In this document: piece by piece, positions 1-8,493 of the stretch | Layout of the letters: each line of letters opens with the position of its first letter | Position numbering within the stretch: position 1 is the first letter of the stretch | Notes under the pieces: model-generated | Databases searched by the model: none | The model's input: the letters and a program-made list of their open reading frames with translations, nothing else | What the model was told of the DNA's origin: nothing | Position numbers and translations under genes: made by a program | NCBI GenBank assembly: GCA_001872285.1 | Contig: MNXU01000007.1 | Location: 1-32,119 of the forward strand | Direction of reading: 5' to 3' | Source of the DNA: Betaproteobacteria bacterium CG2_30_68_42 | GTDB taxonomy: Bacteria > Pseudomonadota > Gammaproteobacteria > Burkholderiales > Rhodocyclaceae | DNA length: 32,119 bases

Positions 1-1098
1 GCAGGGGACAGGGGTCAGGGGGCGGGCGAGGATGCGCAGATCGGATCCGACGCGGCGTAGCTCGAGGATCTCCAGGGTGCGTTTTTCACCGAGGTCGGCG
101 AGTGCTGGGAGGTCGAACATCCCAAGTGCCGCATCGCCGATCAGGCACGGGGCGAGGTAGAACAGCAGTTCGTCGGCGAGCCCGGCCGCCAGCAGCGCCC
201 CGTTGAGGCGGGCGCCGCCTTCGCACAGGACTTCGTTGATGCCGCGCCGGCCGAGCTCGGCCATCAGCGCGGCGAGATCGACCCGCCCACGCCCGTCGGG
301 CAGTACGAGAACTTCCGCGCCGCGCGCGCGCAGGGCGGCGATCCGCGCGGGGTCGTCGATCGCCGCCGCGATCAGCGCGCCGCCGCCCTCCAGCAGCTTC
401 GCCGCGGGTGCGATCGCGAGCCGGCTGTCCACCACGACCCGCAGCGGCTGGCGGGGGGCGGGCACGTCCCGCACGGTGAGCCGCGGGTCGTCCTGGCGCA
501 CTGTGCCGATTCCGGTGAGGATGGCACAGGAGCGGGCGCGCCAGGCGTGCGCGTCGCGGCGCGCCTCCCGCGAAGTGATCCACTGGCTGCGGCCGTCGGC
601 GAGCGCGGTCCTGCCGTCCAGGCTGGCCGCCACCTTCAGCCGCAGCCAGGGTCGGCCGCGCGTCATCCGCGAGACGAAGCCCACGTTCAGCTCGCGCGCC
701 TCGGCCTCGTTCGGGCCGCACGCGGTCTCGATGCCGGCGGCATTCAGGCGGGCCAGACCCGTTCCGGCGACGGCGGGATTGGGATCTTCCATCGCCGCCA
801 CCACGCGCGCCACGCCGGCCTCGATGAGCGCGTCGACGCAGGGCGGCGTGCGGCCGTGATGGCTGCACGGCTCGAGCGAGACATAGGCGGTCGCGCCGCG
901 CGCACGGGCGCCCGCGGCGCGCAGCGCGCGGATCTCCGCATGCGGGCCGCCCGCGCGCTCGTGCCAGCCTTCGCCGACGATTGCACCCGCGGCGACCAGC
1001 ACGCAGCCCACGCGCGGGTTCGGGGTGGTGGTCGCCAGCCCGCGGCGCGCGAGCCGCAGCGCCCGGGCCATGAACGCTGAATCGGCGGCGGAGAACAT
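1..1098 (-). CDS. ribD: Bifunctional riboflavin deaminase/reductase RibD (3' end cut by window edge)
   Basis: RibD deaminates the pyrimidine product of GTP cyclohydrolase II and then reduces its ribosyl side chain, two early steps of riboflavin synthesis in the cytoplasm. Reading from ATG at 1098, 366 codons stay open to base 1. The N-terminal cytidine-deaminase-like domain (about residues 1-145) has the zinc and catalytic motif HAE (His53, Glu55) and PCSHHGRTPPC with Cys78 and Cys87. The C-terminal reductase domain (about 150-360) has the motifs LKVAASLDGRTA and NEVLCEGGARLNGALL. The length already matches the family (about 360-370 residues), so only a few residues are probably missing. The last visible codons lie in a 7-bp repeat at 2-22. 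It is the third gene of glyA-nrdR-ribD, 39 bases after nrdR. Confidence 0.95.
   Translation of the reverse strand, partial: MFSAADSAFMARALRLARRGLATTTPNPRVGCVLVAAGAIVGEGWHERAGGPHAEIRALRAAGARARGATAYVSLEPCSHHGRTPPCVDALIEAGVARVVAAMEDPNPAVAGTGLARLNAAGIETACGPNEAEARELNVGFVSRMTRGRPWLRLKVAASLDGRTALADGRSQWITSREARRDAHAWRARSCAILTGIGTVRQDDPRLTVRDVPAPRQPLRVVVDSRLAIAPAAKLLEGGGALIAAAIDDPARIAALRARGAEVLVLPDGRGRVDLAALMAELGRRGINEVLCEGGARLNGALLAAGLADELLFYLAPCLIGDAALGMFDLPALADLGEKRTLEILELRRVGSDLRILARPLTPVPC
2..22. repeat. Three tandem heptads CAGGGGN at the window edge
   Basis: Units are CAGGGGA (2-8), CAGGGGT (9-15) and CAGGGGG (16-22). On the minus strand they read as the last visible ribD codons (Pro-Leu-Thr-Pro-Val-Pro-Cys). 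The array may continue to the left of the window. It has the same 7-bp period as the GGTTCCA/AACCTGA elements elsewhere in the window but a different sequence. Confidence 0.6.
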
Positions 1099-1137
1099 CG
1101 AAGGCGGTCGGCCGCCAGGACGCGGCGCGGAAATCCC

Positions 1138-1617
1138 TCAGACGCTGCGCGGGCGCCGGGCGACGCGCGGCTTCTTCACCTCGCGGATGGCGTCGCGGAA
1201 CTCGTCCACATCCTCGAAGGCCCGATACACCGAGGCGAAACGGATGTAGGCAACCTTGTCCAGCCGGCGCAGCTCGCGCATCACCATCTCGCCCAGCTTG
1301 TCGCTGCCCACCTCGCGCTCACCGAGCGCGAGCAGCTTCTCCTCGATGCGCGTGACCGCGGCGTCCACCGACTCGGCGGTCACCGGGCGCTTGCGCAACG
1401 CGAGCAGCATGCTCGCTTCGAGCTTCTCGCGGTCGTACTCGCTGCGGCTGCCGTTCTTCTTCACCACCAGCGGCATCTTCAGCTCGACCCGCTCGTAGGT
1501 GGTGAAGCGCTTGTCGCAATCGACGCAGCGGCGGCGCCGCCGGACGATGTCGCCGTCCTCGTTCTCCCGCGTGTCGATCACCTGGGTGTTCGGGCCGGCG
1601 CAGTAGGGGCATTTCAT
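1138..1617 (-). CDS. nrdR: Transcriptional repressor NrdR
   Basis: NrdR is an ATP/dATP-sensing zinc-finger repressor of ribonucleotide reductase genes. The 159-residue protein starts MKCPYC, the usual NrdR start and length. Zinc-ribbon cysteines are Cys3, Cys6, Cys31 and Cys34, followed by an RRRRR basic stretch before Cys31. The ATP-cone domain covers roughly residues 49-139 ([20 protein letters not shown] onward). An in-frame start 11 codons upstream would overlap the end of glyA and is not the family start. The gene begins 5 bases after the glyA stop, so the two are probably co-transcribed. No clear NrdR box was seen in this window. Confidence 0.96.
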   Translation of the reverse strand: MKCPYCAGPNTQVIDTRENEDGDIVRRRRRCVDCDKRFTTYERVELKMPLVVKKNGSRSEYDREKLEASMLLALRKRPVTAESVDAAVTRIEEKLLALGEREVGSDKLGEMVMRELRRLDKVAYIRFASVYRAFEDVDEFRDAIREVKKPRVARRPRSV

Positions 1618-1622
1618 CGGGA

Positions 1623-2873
1623 TCAGGCATAGACCGGGAAGCGCCGGCACAGCTCGGCAGCCTGGCCGCGCACGCGCGCGATGACCGCATCGTCGCCGGG
1701 CGCCTCCAGCACGTCGCCGATCAGGTGCGCGACCTGCTCGGCCTCGATCTCGCCGAAGCCGCGGGTGGTCATCGCCGGAGTGCCGATCCGGATGCCGCTG
1801 GTGATGAAGGGCTTCTGCGGATCGCGCGGGATGGCGTTCTTGTTGACGGTGATGTTCGCGCGCCCGAGCGCGGCCTCGGCATCCTTGCCGGTGATGCTGC
1901 GCGAGCGCAGATCGACCAGGAACATGTGGCAGTCGGTGCGCCCCGAGACCACGCGCAGCCCCCGTTCCTCGGACAGCACCCGCGCCATGACCCTGGCATT
2001 CTCGATGACGCGCTCCTGGTAGGTGCGGAACTGCGGGGTCGCCGCCTCCTTGAAGGAGACCGCCTTGGCTGCGATCACGTGCATCAGCGGGCCGCCCTGG
2101 AGGCCGGGGAAGATGGTGGAGTTCAGCAGCTTCTCGTGCTCGGCGCGCGCCAGGATGAGCCCGCCGCGCGGCCCGCGCAGCGTCTTGTGGGTGGTCGAGG
2201 TGACGAAGTCCGCGATGCCCACCGGCGACGGATAGAAGCCCGCGGCGATGAGGCCGGCATAGTGCGCCATGTCCACCATGAGATAGGCGCCGACCGCATC
2301 GGCGATCCGGCGGAAGCGCTCGAAGTCGATCGCGAGCGAGTAGGCGGAGGCGCCGGCGACGATCACGCGCGGCCGGTGGTGGCGCGCGAGCCGCTCGACG
2401 TCCTCGTAGTCGATCGCCTCCGTCTGCAGGTCCAGTCCGTAGGTCACCGCGTTGAAGACCTTGCCCGACAGGTTCACGCTGGCGCCGTGGGTGAGGTGTC
2501 CGCCATGCGCCAGCGACATCCCGAGCAGCGTGTCACCGGGCTTCATGACAGCGAAATAGATCGCCTGGTTCGCCTGCGAGCCCGAGTGCGGCTGGACATT
2601 CGCGTAATCGGCATGGAAGAGCGACTTCGCGCGCTCGATGGCGAGCTGCTCGGCGATGTCGACGAACTCGCAGCCGCCGTAATAGCGCCGGCCCGGATAG
2701 CCCTCGGCGTACTTGTTGGTGAGCTGCGAGCCCTGTGCCTGAAGCACCGCGCGGCTGACGTAGTTCTCGGAGGCGATCAGCTCGATGTGCTCTTCCTGGC
2801 GGCGGTTCTCACTCTGGATCGCCTGCCACAGCTCGGGATCGACCTGCGCCAGTTCTGCCTGTCTGGAAAGCAT
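1623..2873 (-). CDS. glyA: Serine hydroxymethyltransferase
   Basis: GlyA is a PLP enzyme that interconverts serine and glycine with tetrahydrofolate, producing 5,10-methylene-THF. This is the cofactor used by ThyA, which is also encoded in this window. Starting at [16 protein letters not shown] it is 416 residues, the usual length. Visible signatures include [51 protein letters not shown] and the PLP-lysine motif [17 protein letters not shown] 26-codon upstream extension would be translated from the intergenic heptad repeat and is rejected. No strong Shine-Dalgarno is visible. It is the first gene of glyA-nrdR-ribD and has a candidate extended -10 promoter just upstream. Confidence 0.97.
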   Translation of the reverse strand: MLSRQAELAQVDPELWQAIQSENRRQEEHIELIASENYVSRAVLQAQGSQLTNKYAEGYPGRRYYGGCEFVDIAEQLAIERAKSLFHADYANVQPHSGSQANQAIYFAVMKPGDTLLGMSLAHGGHLTHGASVNLSGKVFNAVTYGLDLQTEAIDYEDVERLARHHRPRVIVAGASAYSLAIDFERFRRIADAVGAYLMVDMAHYAGLIAAGFYPSPVGIADFVTSTTHKTLRGPRGGLILARAEHEKLLNSTIFPGLQGGPLMHVIAAKAVSFKEAATPQFRTYQERVIENARVMARVLSEERGLRVVSGRTDCHMFLVDLRSRSITGKDAEAALGRANITVNKNAIPRDPQKPFITSGIRIGTPAMTTRGFGEIEAEQVAHLIGDVLEAPGDDAVIARVRGQAAELCRRFPVYA

Positions 2874-2905
2874 GGGAAAAAGCCTGCAATCGGCGGGGGG
2901 CCACA

Positions 2906-2914
2906 ATTCTATCA
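2906..2914 (-). promoter_or_regulatory. Candidate extended -10 promoter of glyA
   Basis: On the minus strand the bases read TGATAGAAT, an extended -10 (TG-n-TAGAAT), about 33 bases before the glyA ATG. The expected -35 position (about 2929-2934) falls on the arm of the heptad repeat and reads GAACCC, which is a poor match. The extended -10 would have to compensate. This is inferred from sequence only. Confidence 0.45.
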
Positions 2915-2928
2915 TTCGCCCCGGTCGC

Positions 2929-2999
2929 GGGTTCCAGGTTCCAGGTTCCAAGCTGGCGCGGCTGCAACCTGAAACCCGAAACTTGGAACCTGAAACCCG
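2929..2999. repeat. Intergenic heptad inverted repeat, copy 1
   Basis: The left arm has three perfect GGTTCCA units (2930-2950). The right arm has 7-bp units AACCTGA, AACCCGA, AACTTGG, AACCTGA and a partial AACCC (2966-2998). The last 17 bases of the left arm (2936-2952) match the reverse complement of 2982-2998 at 15 of 17 positions, so a hairpin or cruciform is possible. It lies between the acyl-ligase stop (which it abuts at 3000) and the glyA promoter. Confidence 0.85.
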
Positions 3000-5801
3000 T
3001 CACTGAAGATCAGGTTCTCGGGAAATCCGGACGATCTCGGCCCGCGCCGCCTCGCGCAGCGCCACCGCGTCCTTCCAGCCCGCGCCGAGCGGGGCGACGA
3101 CGGCCCCGATCTCGAAGCGCGGCCGGCCCGGCCGCGGCAGCCAGGTGCGGTCGCGCAGCATCGCGCGCACCCCGCGCAGGCCGGCCGCCACGACCGGCAC
3201 GCCGGCGCGCGCGGCGGCCACGAAGGCGCCCATGCGAAAGGACCGGATGCCGGTCACCGGCGTGAAGGTGCCCTCGGGGAATGCCATCACGCTGCGGCCG
3301 GCGGCGAGTGCGGCAACGATCGCGTCGACATCCTCGACGCCGCGCCGGACGTCGAAACGCTCGACCATCAGGGCGCCGATGCCGGAGAAGAACCAGCGCG
3401 TCCATGCGGCGTCGAGAAACTCGCGCTTGGCGACGTAAGCGTAGTCGATCGACGGCGGCAGCGCCGCGACCAGCACGATGGCGTCGAGGTAGCTGCCGTG
3501 GTTGGCGACCAGCACATGCGGCCTGGCCGGAAGCCGCCCGGCGATGTCCGAGGGTAGCCCTGCTCCGATCAGCGCCAGGAAGGCGCGGGCGCAGAAATGG
3601 ATGATCCGGCGTGCGAGCGGCGGGCGGCGCAGCGCACATGTGAGCGCCCAAGCGGGCAGCGCGAGCGCGAGGAACGCCGTCCACACCCATGCGCCATACA
3701 TCCGGCCACGCGCTGCCGCGGCGCGATCGCGGGCGCGGCGCGCGGCCGAGGCGAGCCACAGGCGCGCGAGCTGCATCCAGACCGGGACCGCGCCGGCCCC
3801 GATCAGGCCGCGCTCGTAGAGCTCGCGCGAGGCCGCCCGGCGGATCTTTCCGCTCGAGGTCTTGAGCACGGTATGGGGCGGGGCGAGCACCACCTCGTCG
3901 GGCGGCATGCCGACGACATCCACCGCCGCTTCGACGATGCGCGAGCGCAGCGCTTCGCGGCGCGCTGCGTCCTCTTCGCGGGTCTCGGCGAGCACCACCA
4001 GCCGCTCGGTCCGGTTGGCCGGATCCGGGGAGCCGAACACCGCCACGCAGCCGCGGCGCACGCCGGGCAGCGCGCCGACCGCCTGCTCGAGCTCGTAGGG
4101 GTAGAGGTTGCGGCCGCCGCGGATGATCACGTCCTTCGAGCGTCCGGTGAGATATACCTCGCCCTCGGCGAGATAGGCGTAGTCGCCGGTCTCGCGCCAG
4201 TCCCCGTCGACCAGGCCTGCGCTCGCCTCGGGGTTGCGGAAATAGCCCTGGGTCGCAGAGGGCCCGCGGAACTGCAGGCGGCCGACGGCACGCTCGGGCA
4301 GCTGCGCGCCGCCCGCATCGATGATGCGCATGGCATGTCCGGGGATGGCCAGTCCGCAGGCCGGCACGAGCATCGCATCGCTGCTGCCGGCGGCGGGCCG
4401 CGCGACGCGGCTGGCGGCGAACACCGCCCGGTCGATCGCGTCGATCTTCGGCCCGCGCCCGAGCGGCGGAATGGCGAGGCACACCGAGCACTCGGCCAGT
4501 CCATAGACCGGCGTGAGCGCCTCGCGCCGCAGTCCGAACGGCGCCAGGCGCGCGGCGAACGCCTCCAGCGTGGCCGGGCTGACCGGCTCGGCGCCGTTGA
4601 AAGCCAGCCGCCAGCTCGACAGATCCAGCCCGCGCAGTTCCTCCTCGGCCACCCTGCGCGCGAGCAGCTCGTAGGCGAAGTTGGGCGCTCCCGAGATCGT
4701 GCCGCGATGCCGGGCGATGGCCTCCAGCCAGCGCACTGGCCGCGCGAGGAAGGCGAGCGGCGACATCAGCACCAGGGGAAAGCCGAAGTACAGCGGCGCC
4801 AGCCACGCGCCGATGAGGCCCATGTCGTGATACAGCGGCAGCCAGGAGACGAAGACGTCCCCGGCCTCGACCCGGGCCGCCTGCCCCATCGCGCGGATGT
4901 TCGCGAGCAGGTTGGCGTGGGTGAGCATCACCCCCTTCGGGTCGCCGGTGCTGCCCGAGGTGTATTGCAGAAAGGCGAGATCTTCGCCGAGGGCGGCGCG
5001 TGCCAGCGGCGCCGGCGCGATCTTCAGCTCATCCGGTGTCACGATCGAGCGCAGCGACGGAACCGCGCCGGCGAGGAGCCTCGCCACCCCGCGCGCCTGT
5101 CCGACGGTGATCATGAGCGCGGCTTCGGCGTTGGCGAGGATCCTCGCGTGGCGGCGCAGGTGCTCCTCGATCTGGGACAGGCGCGCCGGCGGGTAGATCG
5201 GCACCGGCACCCCACCGGCGAGCAGCACACCGAAGAAGCTGGCGAGATACTCGCGCCCGGTGGGCAGCATCAGCGCGACCGTCTGGCGGGGGACGAGCCC
5301 ATGCGCGGCCAGACCGGTGGCGATTCCGCGGGCCTCCTCGCGCAGCGCCCCGTAGGACATCTCCTCGGCCGCGCCGCGCTCGCCATAGAGCAGGATATGG
5401 AGCCGATCGGGGTGGCGGTCTGCGTGCCAGTCGAGCGCCTCGACCAGCGTGCGCGCGCGTTCCGGGACGCCGGTCTCCCCGGCGTCGACCCTCAGACTCG
5501 CTTCGGGCTCCCGTTCCTGCGCAGGCTCGGCTGCGAGGAAACGCAGCAGGGCGCGCGGCGTGTTCGCCTCGGAGAGCGCCTCTTCGGGCACGGCCACGCC
5601 GAGCTCGGCCCGGATGCGCATGAGCAGCTCGACGCGCGCGAGGCTGTCCAGACCCAGCTCGCGCTCCAGGTCGCTGTCCAGGCCCGCTTCGATCGCCCGG
5701 CCCGGATGGGTCTCGGCGACGAGCGCGCGCACGATGGCGAGCAGCCGCCCGGCATCCGGAGCGCCGGCGGGGCCGGGCCCGGTTTCAGCCGGGCAGTTCA
5801 T
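3000..5801 (-). CDS. ACP / acyl-AMP ligase / PlsC acyltransferase fusion protein
   Basis: A 933-residue protein predicted to activate a fatty acid and transfer it to a lipid acceptor. Residues about 15-95 form an acyl-carrier domain with phosphopantetheine motif GLDSL (Ser53). Residues about 115-615 form an AMP-binding acyl ligase with P-loop LQYTSGSTGDPKGV (278-291) and downstream motifs YHDMGLIG, YGLAECS and TGRSKDVIIRGGRNLYP. A hydrophobic segment (VWTAFLALALPAWALTCAL) precedes a C-terminal acyltransferase domain with NHGSYLD (767-773) and FPEGTF (841-846), matching the NHx4D and EGT motifs of lysophosphatidate acyltransferases. Domain order is opposite to E. coli Aas, where the acyltransferase comes first. 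The start at MNCPAETG overlaps the stop of the upstream remnant (ATGA). The acceptor is unknown; lysophospholipid acylation is an inference. Confidence 0.88.
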   Translation of the reverse strand: MNCPAETGPGPAGAPDAGRLLAIVRALVAETHPGRAIEAGLDSDLERELGLDSLARVELLMRIRAELGVAVPEEALSEANTPRALLRFLAAEPAQEREPEASLRVDAGETGVPERARTLVEALDWHADRHPDRLHILLYGERGAAEEMSYGALREEARGIATGLAAHGLVPRQTVALMLPTGREYLASFFGVLLAGGVPVPIYPPARLSQIEEHLRRHARILANAEAALMITVGQARGVARLLAGAVPSLRSIVTPDELKIAPAPLARAALGEDLAFLQYTSGSTGDPKGVMLTHANLLANIRAMGQAARVEAGDVFVSWLPLYHDMGLIGAWLAPLYFGFPLVLMSPLAFLARPVRWLEAIARHRGTISGAPNFAYELLARRVAEEELRGLDLSSWRLAFNGAEPVSPATLEAFAARLAPFGLRREALTPVYGLAECSVCLAIPPLGRGPKIDAIDRAVFAASRVARPAAGSSDAMLVPACGLAIPGHAMRIIDAGGAQLPERAVGRLQFRGPSATQGYFRNPEASAGLVDGDWRETGDYAYLAEGEVYLTGRSKDVIIRGGRNLYPYELEQAVGALPGVRRGCVAVFGSPDPANRTERLVVLAETREEDAARREALRSRIVEAAVDVVGMPPDEVVLAPPHTVLKTSSGKIRRAASRELYERGLIGAGAVPVWMQLARLWLASAARRARDRAAAARGRMYGAWVWTAFLALALPAWALTCALRRPPLARRIIHFCARAFLALIGAGLPSDIAGRLPARPHVLVANHGSYLDAIVLVAALPPSIDYAYVAKREFLDAAWTRWFFSGIGALMVERFDVRRGVEDVDAIVAALAAGRSVMAFPEGTFTPVTGIRSFRMGAFVAAARAGVPVVAAGLRGVRAMLRDRTWLPRPGRPRFEIGAVVAPLGAGWKDAVALREAARAEIVRISREPDLQ

Positions 5802-5896
5802 CGATCGGCCGGCACGTCGCGCTGGCCCTGGATGCGCGCCTGCGCATTCCAGGCCGTCTCGCCGTGCTGGATCAGGCAGATGCGCGTTGCGTGCAT
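5798..5896 (-). pseudogene. Remnant (N-terminal 32 codons) of a histidine phosphatase / phosphoglycerate-mutase-like gene
   Basis: From ATG at 5896 the frame encodes 32 residues with the family's N-terminal signature: LIQHGETAWN, then RIQGQRDVP, then a stop. Intact members of this family are normally around 200 residues and begin LIRHGETxWN...RIQGxxDxPL. Here the fragment ends straight after DVP, and the phosphate-binding Arg of RHG is Gln. The TGA overlaps the ATG of the acyl-ligase fusion. The simplest reading is a deletion that removed the rest of the phosphatase gene. The surviving 5' end may still act as a translated leader coupled to the next gene. Confidence 0.7.
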
Positions 5897-5953
5897 GGAA
5901 GCGTACAAGAATAACGGCTTTGCGGCCGGTTGCGGAAACCCGATATGGCAAGA

Positions 5954-5969
5954 ATCCCGGTTCCGGGAT
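5954..5969. promoter_or_regulatory. 16-bp perfect palindrome in the divergent region (candidate operator)
   Basis: ATCCCGG and CCGGGAT are separated by TT. It lies between the divergent starts of the phosphatase remnant/acyl-ligase fusion (minus) and dctQ (plus), about 100 bases upstream of dctQ. A weak plus-strand promoter (ATGGCA 5945-5950, GATACT 5967-5972) would place the palindrome between -35 and -10. No regulator gene is adjacent. The rest of 5897-6067 shows nothing else I can name. Confidence 0.35.
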
Positions 5970-6067
5970 ACTCTACGCCGCGCTTCACGCCGGGCCCCCA
6001 CGAGTGGCTCGGCGTCCAAATCGAAACCGGAAGGGTTCCACGAGCCCGTGACTGGAGGAGGAGGCGA

Positions 6068-6673
6068 ATGAAGGCATTGTTGCGAATCTCGCGGCTGGTC
6101 GATGCGGTAAACGACCGCGTCGGGCGGATCATCCTGTGGCTGATCCTGGCGGCGGTGCTCGTTTCCGCCGTCAATGCCATCGTGCGCAAGCTCTTCCGCG
6201 TGAGCTCGAATGCCTTTCTCGAGGTGCAGTGGTACCTGTTCGCGGCGGTCTTCATGCTCGGCGCGGGCTACACCTTCCTGCAGAACGCCCATGTGCGCAT
6301 CGACTTCGTCTCGGCCCACCTTTCGGCCAGGGTGCGCGCCTGGATCGACATCACCGGCATCGTCGTCTTCCTGACGCCCTTCTGCTGGATCATGATCGAC
6401 CTCTCGTGGCCGGTGTTCTACAACGCGTGGGCGAGCGGCGAGATGTCGCAGAACGCGGGCGGGCTCATCCGCTGGCCGGTGTTCGCCCTGCTGCCGCTCG
6501 GCATGGGCCTGCTGCTCGTCCAGGGCGCATCCGAACTCGTCAAGCGCATCGCCTTCCTGAAGGGCCTGATTCCGGATCCGACCGGGCACGCCCACGGCAG
6601 CCATCCCGACAGCGAGGAGATCGAGCAGGAAATCGCGGCGCTCGCGAAGAAGGAATCCGGGGGGGCGCACTGA
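6068..6673 (+). CDS. dctQ: TRAP transporter small membrane subunit (DctQ family)
   Basis: Small integral-membrane subunit of a tripartite ATP-independent periplasmic transporter, working with the large DctM subunit and a periplasmic binding protein. The 201-residue protein has four predicted membrane segments (about residues 20-39, 54-72, 93-112 and 136-155), the DctQ pattern. The conserved motif NAFLEVQWYLFAAVFMLGAG is at 48-67. The C-terminal tail is hydrophilic and acidic. The start at MKALLRIS is set by a strong Shine-Dalgarno (GGAGGAGGAGG, 6054-6064); an in-frame start 46 codons upstream has no support. dctM begins 2 bases after the stop, so translation is probably coupled. Confidence 0.92.
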   Translation: MKALLRISRLVDAVNDRVGRIILWLILAAVLVSAVNAIVRKLFRVSSNAFLEVQWYLFAAVFMLGAGYTFLQNAHVRIDFVSAHLSARVRAWIDITGIVVFLTPFCWIMIDLSWPVFYNAWASGEMSQNAGGLIRWPVFALLPLGMGLLLVQGASELVKRIAFLKGLIPDPTGHAHGSHPDSEEIEQEIAALAKKESGGAH

Positions 6674-6675
6674 CC

Positions 6676-8403
6676 ATGGGCTTCATCGCGCAGAACTTCG
6701 TTCCCCTGATGTTCGTCGGCCTGCTGGTGTTCCTGCTGACGGGCTTCCCGGTCGCCTTCAGCCTGGCGGCCACCGGCCTGACCTTCGGTTTCCTCGGCAT
6801 GGAGGCGGGCCTGATCCCGCCCACCCTGTTCCAGGCGCTGCCCCTGCGGGTGTTCGGCATCATGCAGAACGACACCCTGCTCGCCATCCCCTTCTTCACC
6901 CTGATGGGCATCATCCTGGAGAGAAGCGGGATGGCGGAGGATTTGCTCGAGACCGTCGGCCAGGTGTTCGGTCCCGTGCGCGGCGGGCTCGCGCTGGCGG
7001 TGGTCTTCGTCGGCGCGCTGCTCGCCGCCACAACCGGGGTGGTCGCCGCCTCGGTGATCGCGATGGGGCTGATCTCGCTTCCCATCATGCTGCGCTACGG
7101 CTACAACCGCACCATCGCCACCGGCGTCATCACCGCCTCCGGAACCCTGGCGCAGGCGATCCCGCCCTCGCTGGTGCTGATCGTGATGGCCGACCAGCTC
7201 GGGCGTTCGGTGGGCGACATGTACGCGGGCGCGGTCGTCCCGGCGCTGATGACGGTTGGCCTGTATGCGGTCTTCGTCGTGCTGGTCGCGATCCTGCGGC
7301 CGCGCTGGGTGCCTGCGCTGCCGCGGGAGGCGCGCATCTACCGCGAGGCGAACGGTGCGACCGGCCATCTCTCGCTGCTCGCCCTGGTGGCGGTCGTGGC
7401 CGTGGCGGGCTTCGCCTGGACGCAGGTCCATGAGCGCGTGGTGAACCCCTGGATGGAGCGCAGCGGCGCGGCGCCCACGGACGAGGTCGTCGTGCTGACC
7501 ATGACCGTGTGCTCGGCGTTCGCCCTGGTGCTCGCGGGACTCAACCGGCTGCTCGGGCTGCGGCTGCTCTCGCGGCTCTCGGAGCGGGTCACGTTCGTGC
7601 TGATTCCGCCGCTGGTGCTGATCTTCCTCGTGCTGGGCACCATCTTCCTCGGGCTGGCCTCGCCGACCGAAGGGGGCGCGATGGGCGCGTTCGGCGCGCT
7701 CGTCATGGCGACGATGCGACGGAAGCTTTCCCCGGAGCTGCTCAGGCAGGCGCTCGCGAACACCACGCGCCTGTCCTGTTTCGTGATGTTCATCCTGATC
7801 GGGGCAACGGTGTTCAGCTTCACCTTCAACGCCGTCGACGGCCACTTCTGGGTCGAACATCTGTTCAAGGACATCCCCGGCGGCAAGCTCGGCTTCCTGC
7901 TGGTGGTCAATGCGCTGGTGTTCGTGCTCGGCATGTTCATCGACTTCTTCGAGATCGCCTTCATCATCCTGCCGATGCTCGCCCCGGTGGCCGACAAGAT
8001 GGGCATCGACCTGATCTGGTTCGGCGTGATGGTCGCGCTCAACCTCCAGACCTCCTTCCTGACGCCGCCGTTCGGCTTCGCGCTGTTCTACCTGCGCAGC
8101 GTCGCCGCGCGCTTCGATTATGACGATGTCGTCACCGGCGCGCGCGTTCCCGCGGTGACCACGCCGCAGATCTACAAGGGCGCGATCGCGTTCATCTGCA
8201 TCCAGTTGCTGATGGTGGCGATGGTGATCACGTTCCCGCGCCTGGTGACCGGCAGCCTCGACAATGGGGCGCAGGTCGATATCGACAAGATCGAGATTCC
8301 AGTCGAACCGCGCGGGAGCGAACCGGCACCTGGAGGTGACGACCAGATGAGGGGATTCGACACCGCGCCCGCGGCTCCCGGCGCATCTGCGCCCGCGCAG
8401 TAG
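6676..8403 (+). CDS. dctM: TRAP transporter large membrane subunit (DctM family)
   Basis: Large subunit that couples sodium flux to solute uptake. The protein is 575 residues, longer than the common form of about 425. The N-terminal half has the DctM motifs FFTLMGIILERSGMAEDLLE and AIPPSLVLIVMADQLG. The extra length is a middle region (about residues 215-330) with additional hydrophobic segments. The C-terminal half has LASPTEGGAMGAFGALV and NLQTSFLTPPFGFALFYLR. A proline/alanine-rich tail ends the protein. Long DctM forms of this kind are commonly annotated for 2-oxo acids or 'mannitol/chloroaromatic compounds', a label that does not establish substrate. It follows dctQ by 2 bases and converges on dctP. 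Confidence 0.94.
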   Translation: MGFIAQNFVPLMFVGLLVFLLTGFPVAFSLAATGLTFGFLGMEAGLIPPTLFQALPLRVFGIMQNDTLLAIPFFTLMGIILERSGMAEDLLETVGQVFGPVRGGLALAVVFVGALLAATTGVVAASVIAMGLISLPIMLRYGYNRTIATGVITASGTLAQAIPPSLVLIVMADQLGRSVGDMYAGAVVPALMTVGLYAVFVVLVAILRPRWVPALPREARIYREANGATGHLSLLALVAVVAVAGFAWTQVHERVVNPWMERSGAAPTDEVVVLTMTVCSAFALVLAGLNRLLGLRLLSRLSERVTFVLIPPLVLIFLVLGTIFLGLASPTEGGAMGAFGALVMATMRRKLSPELLRQALANTTRLSCFVMFILIGATVFSFTFNAVDGHFWVEHLFKDIPGGKLGFLLVVNALVFVLGMFIDFFEIAFIILPMLAPVADKMGIDLIWFGVMVALNLQTSFLTPPFGFALFYLRSVAARFDYDDVVTGARVPAVTTPQIYKGAIAFICIQLLMVAMVITFPRLVTGSLDNGAQVDIDKIEIPVEPRGSEPAPGGDDQMRGFDTAPAAPGASAPAQ

Positions 8404-8493
8404 GCACCCGCCCGGCCGGGGACGAAGGAAACGGCCGGGGATCCGAACGCGGCCGTGCTGCGTTCGCTGGAGCAGGAGGGCGGGAAGAAATGA

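Noticed and set aside
2874-2951. 26-codon N-terminal extension of glyA
   Set aside because: It translates the promoter and the heptad repeat (GTWNP-like residues). The family start MLSRQ gives the normal 416-residue length.
5946-5962. Possible sigma54 promoter (TGGCAAG...) upstream of dctQ
   Set aside because: The -24-like TGGCA is not followed by the required GC-containing TTGCA -12 at the right spacing.
3597-6071. 824-codon open frame on the plus strand opposite the acyl-ligase fusion
   Set aside because: It lies antisense to a gene with clear domain motifs, has a low-complexity Arg/Ala/Gly-rich product and matches no family. Long antisense frames are common at this GC content.
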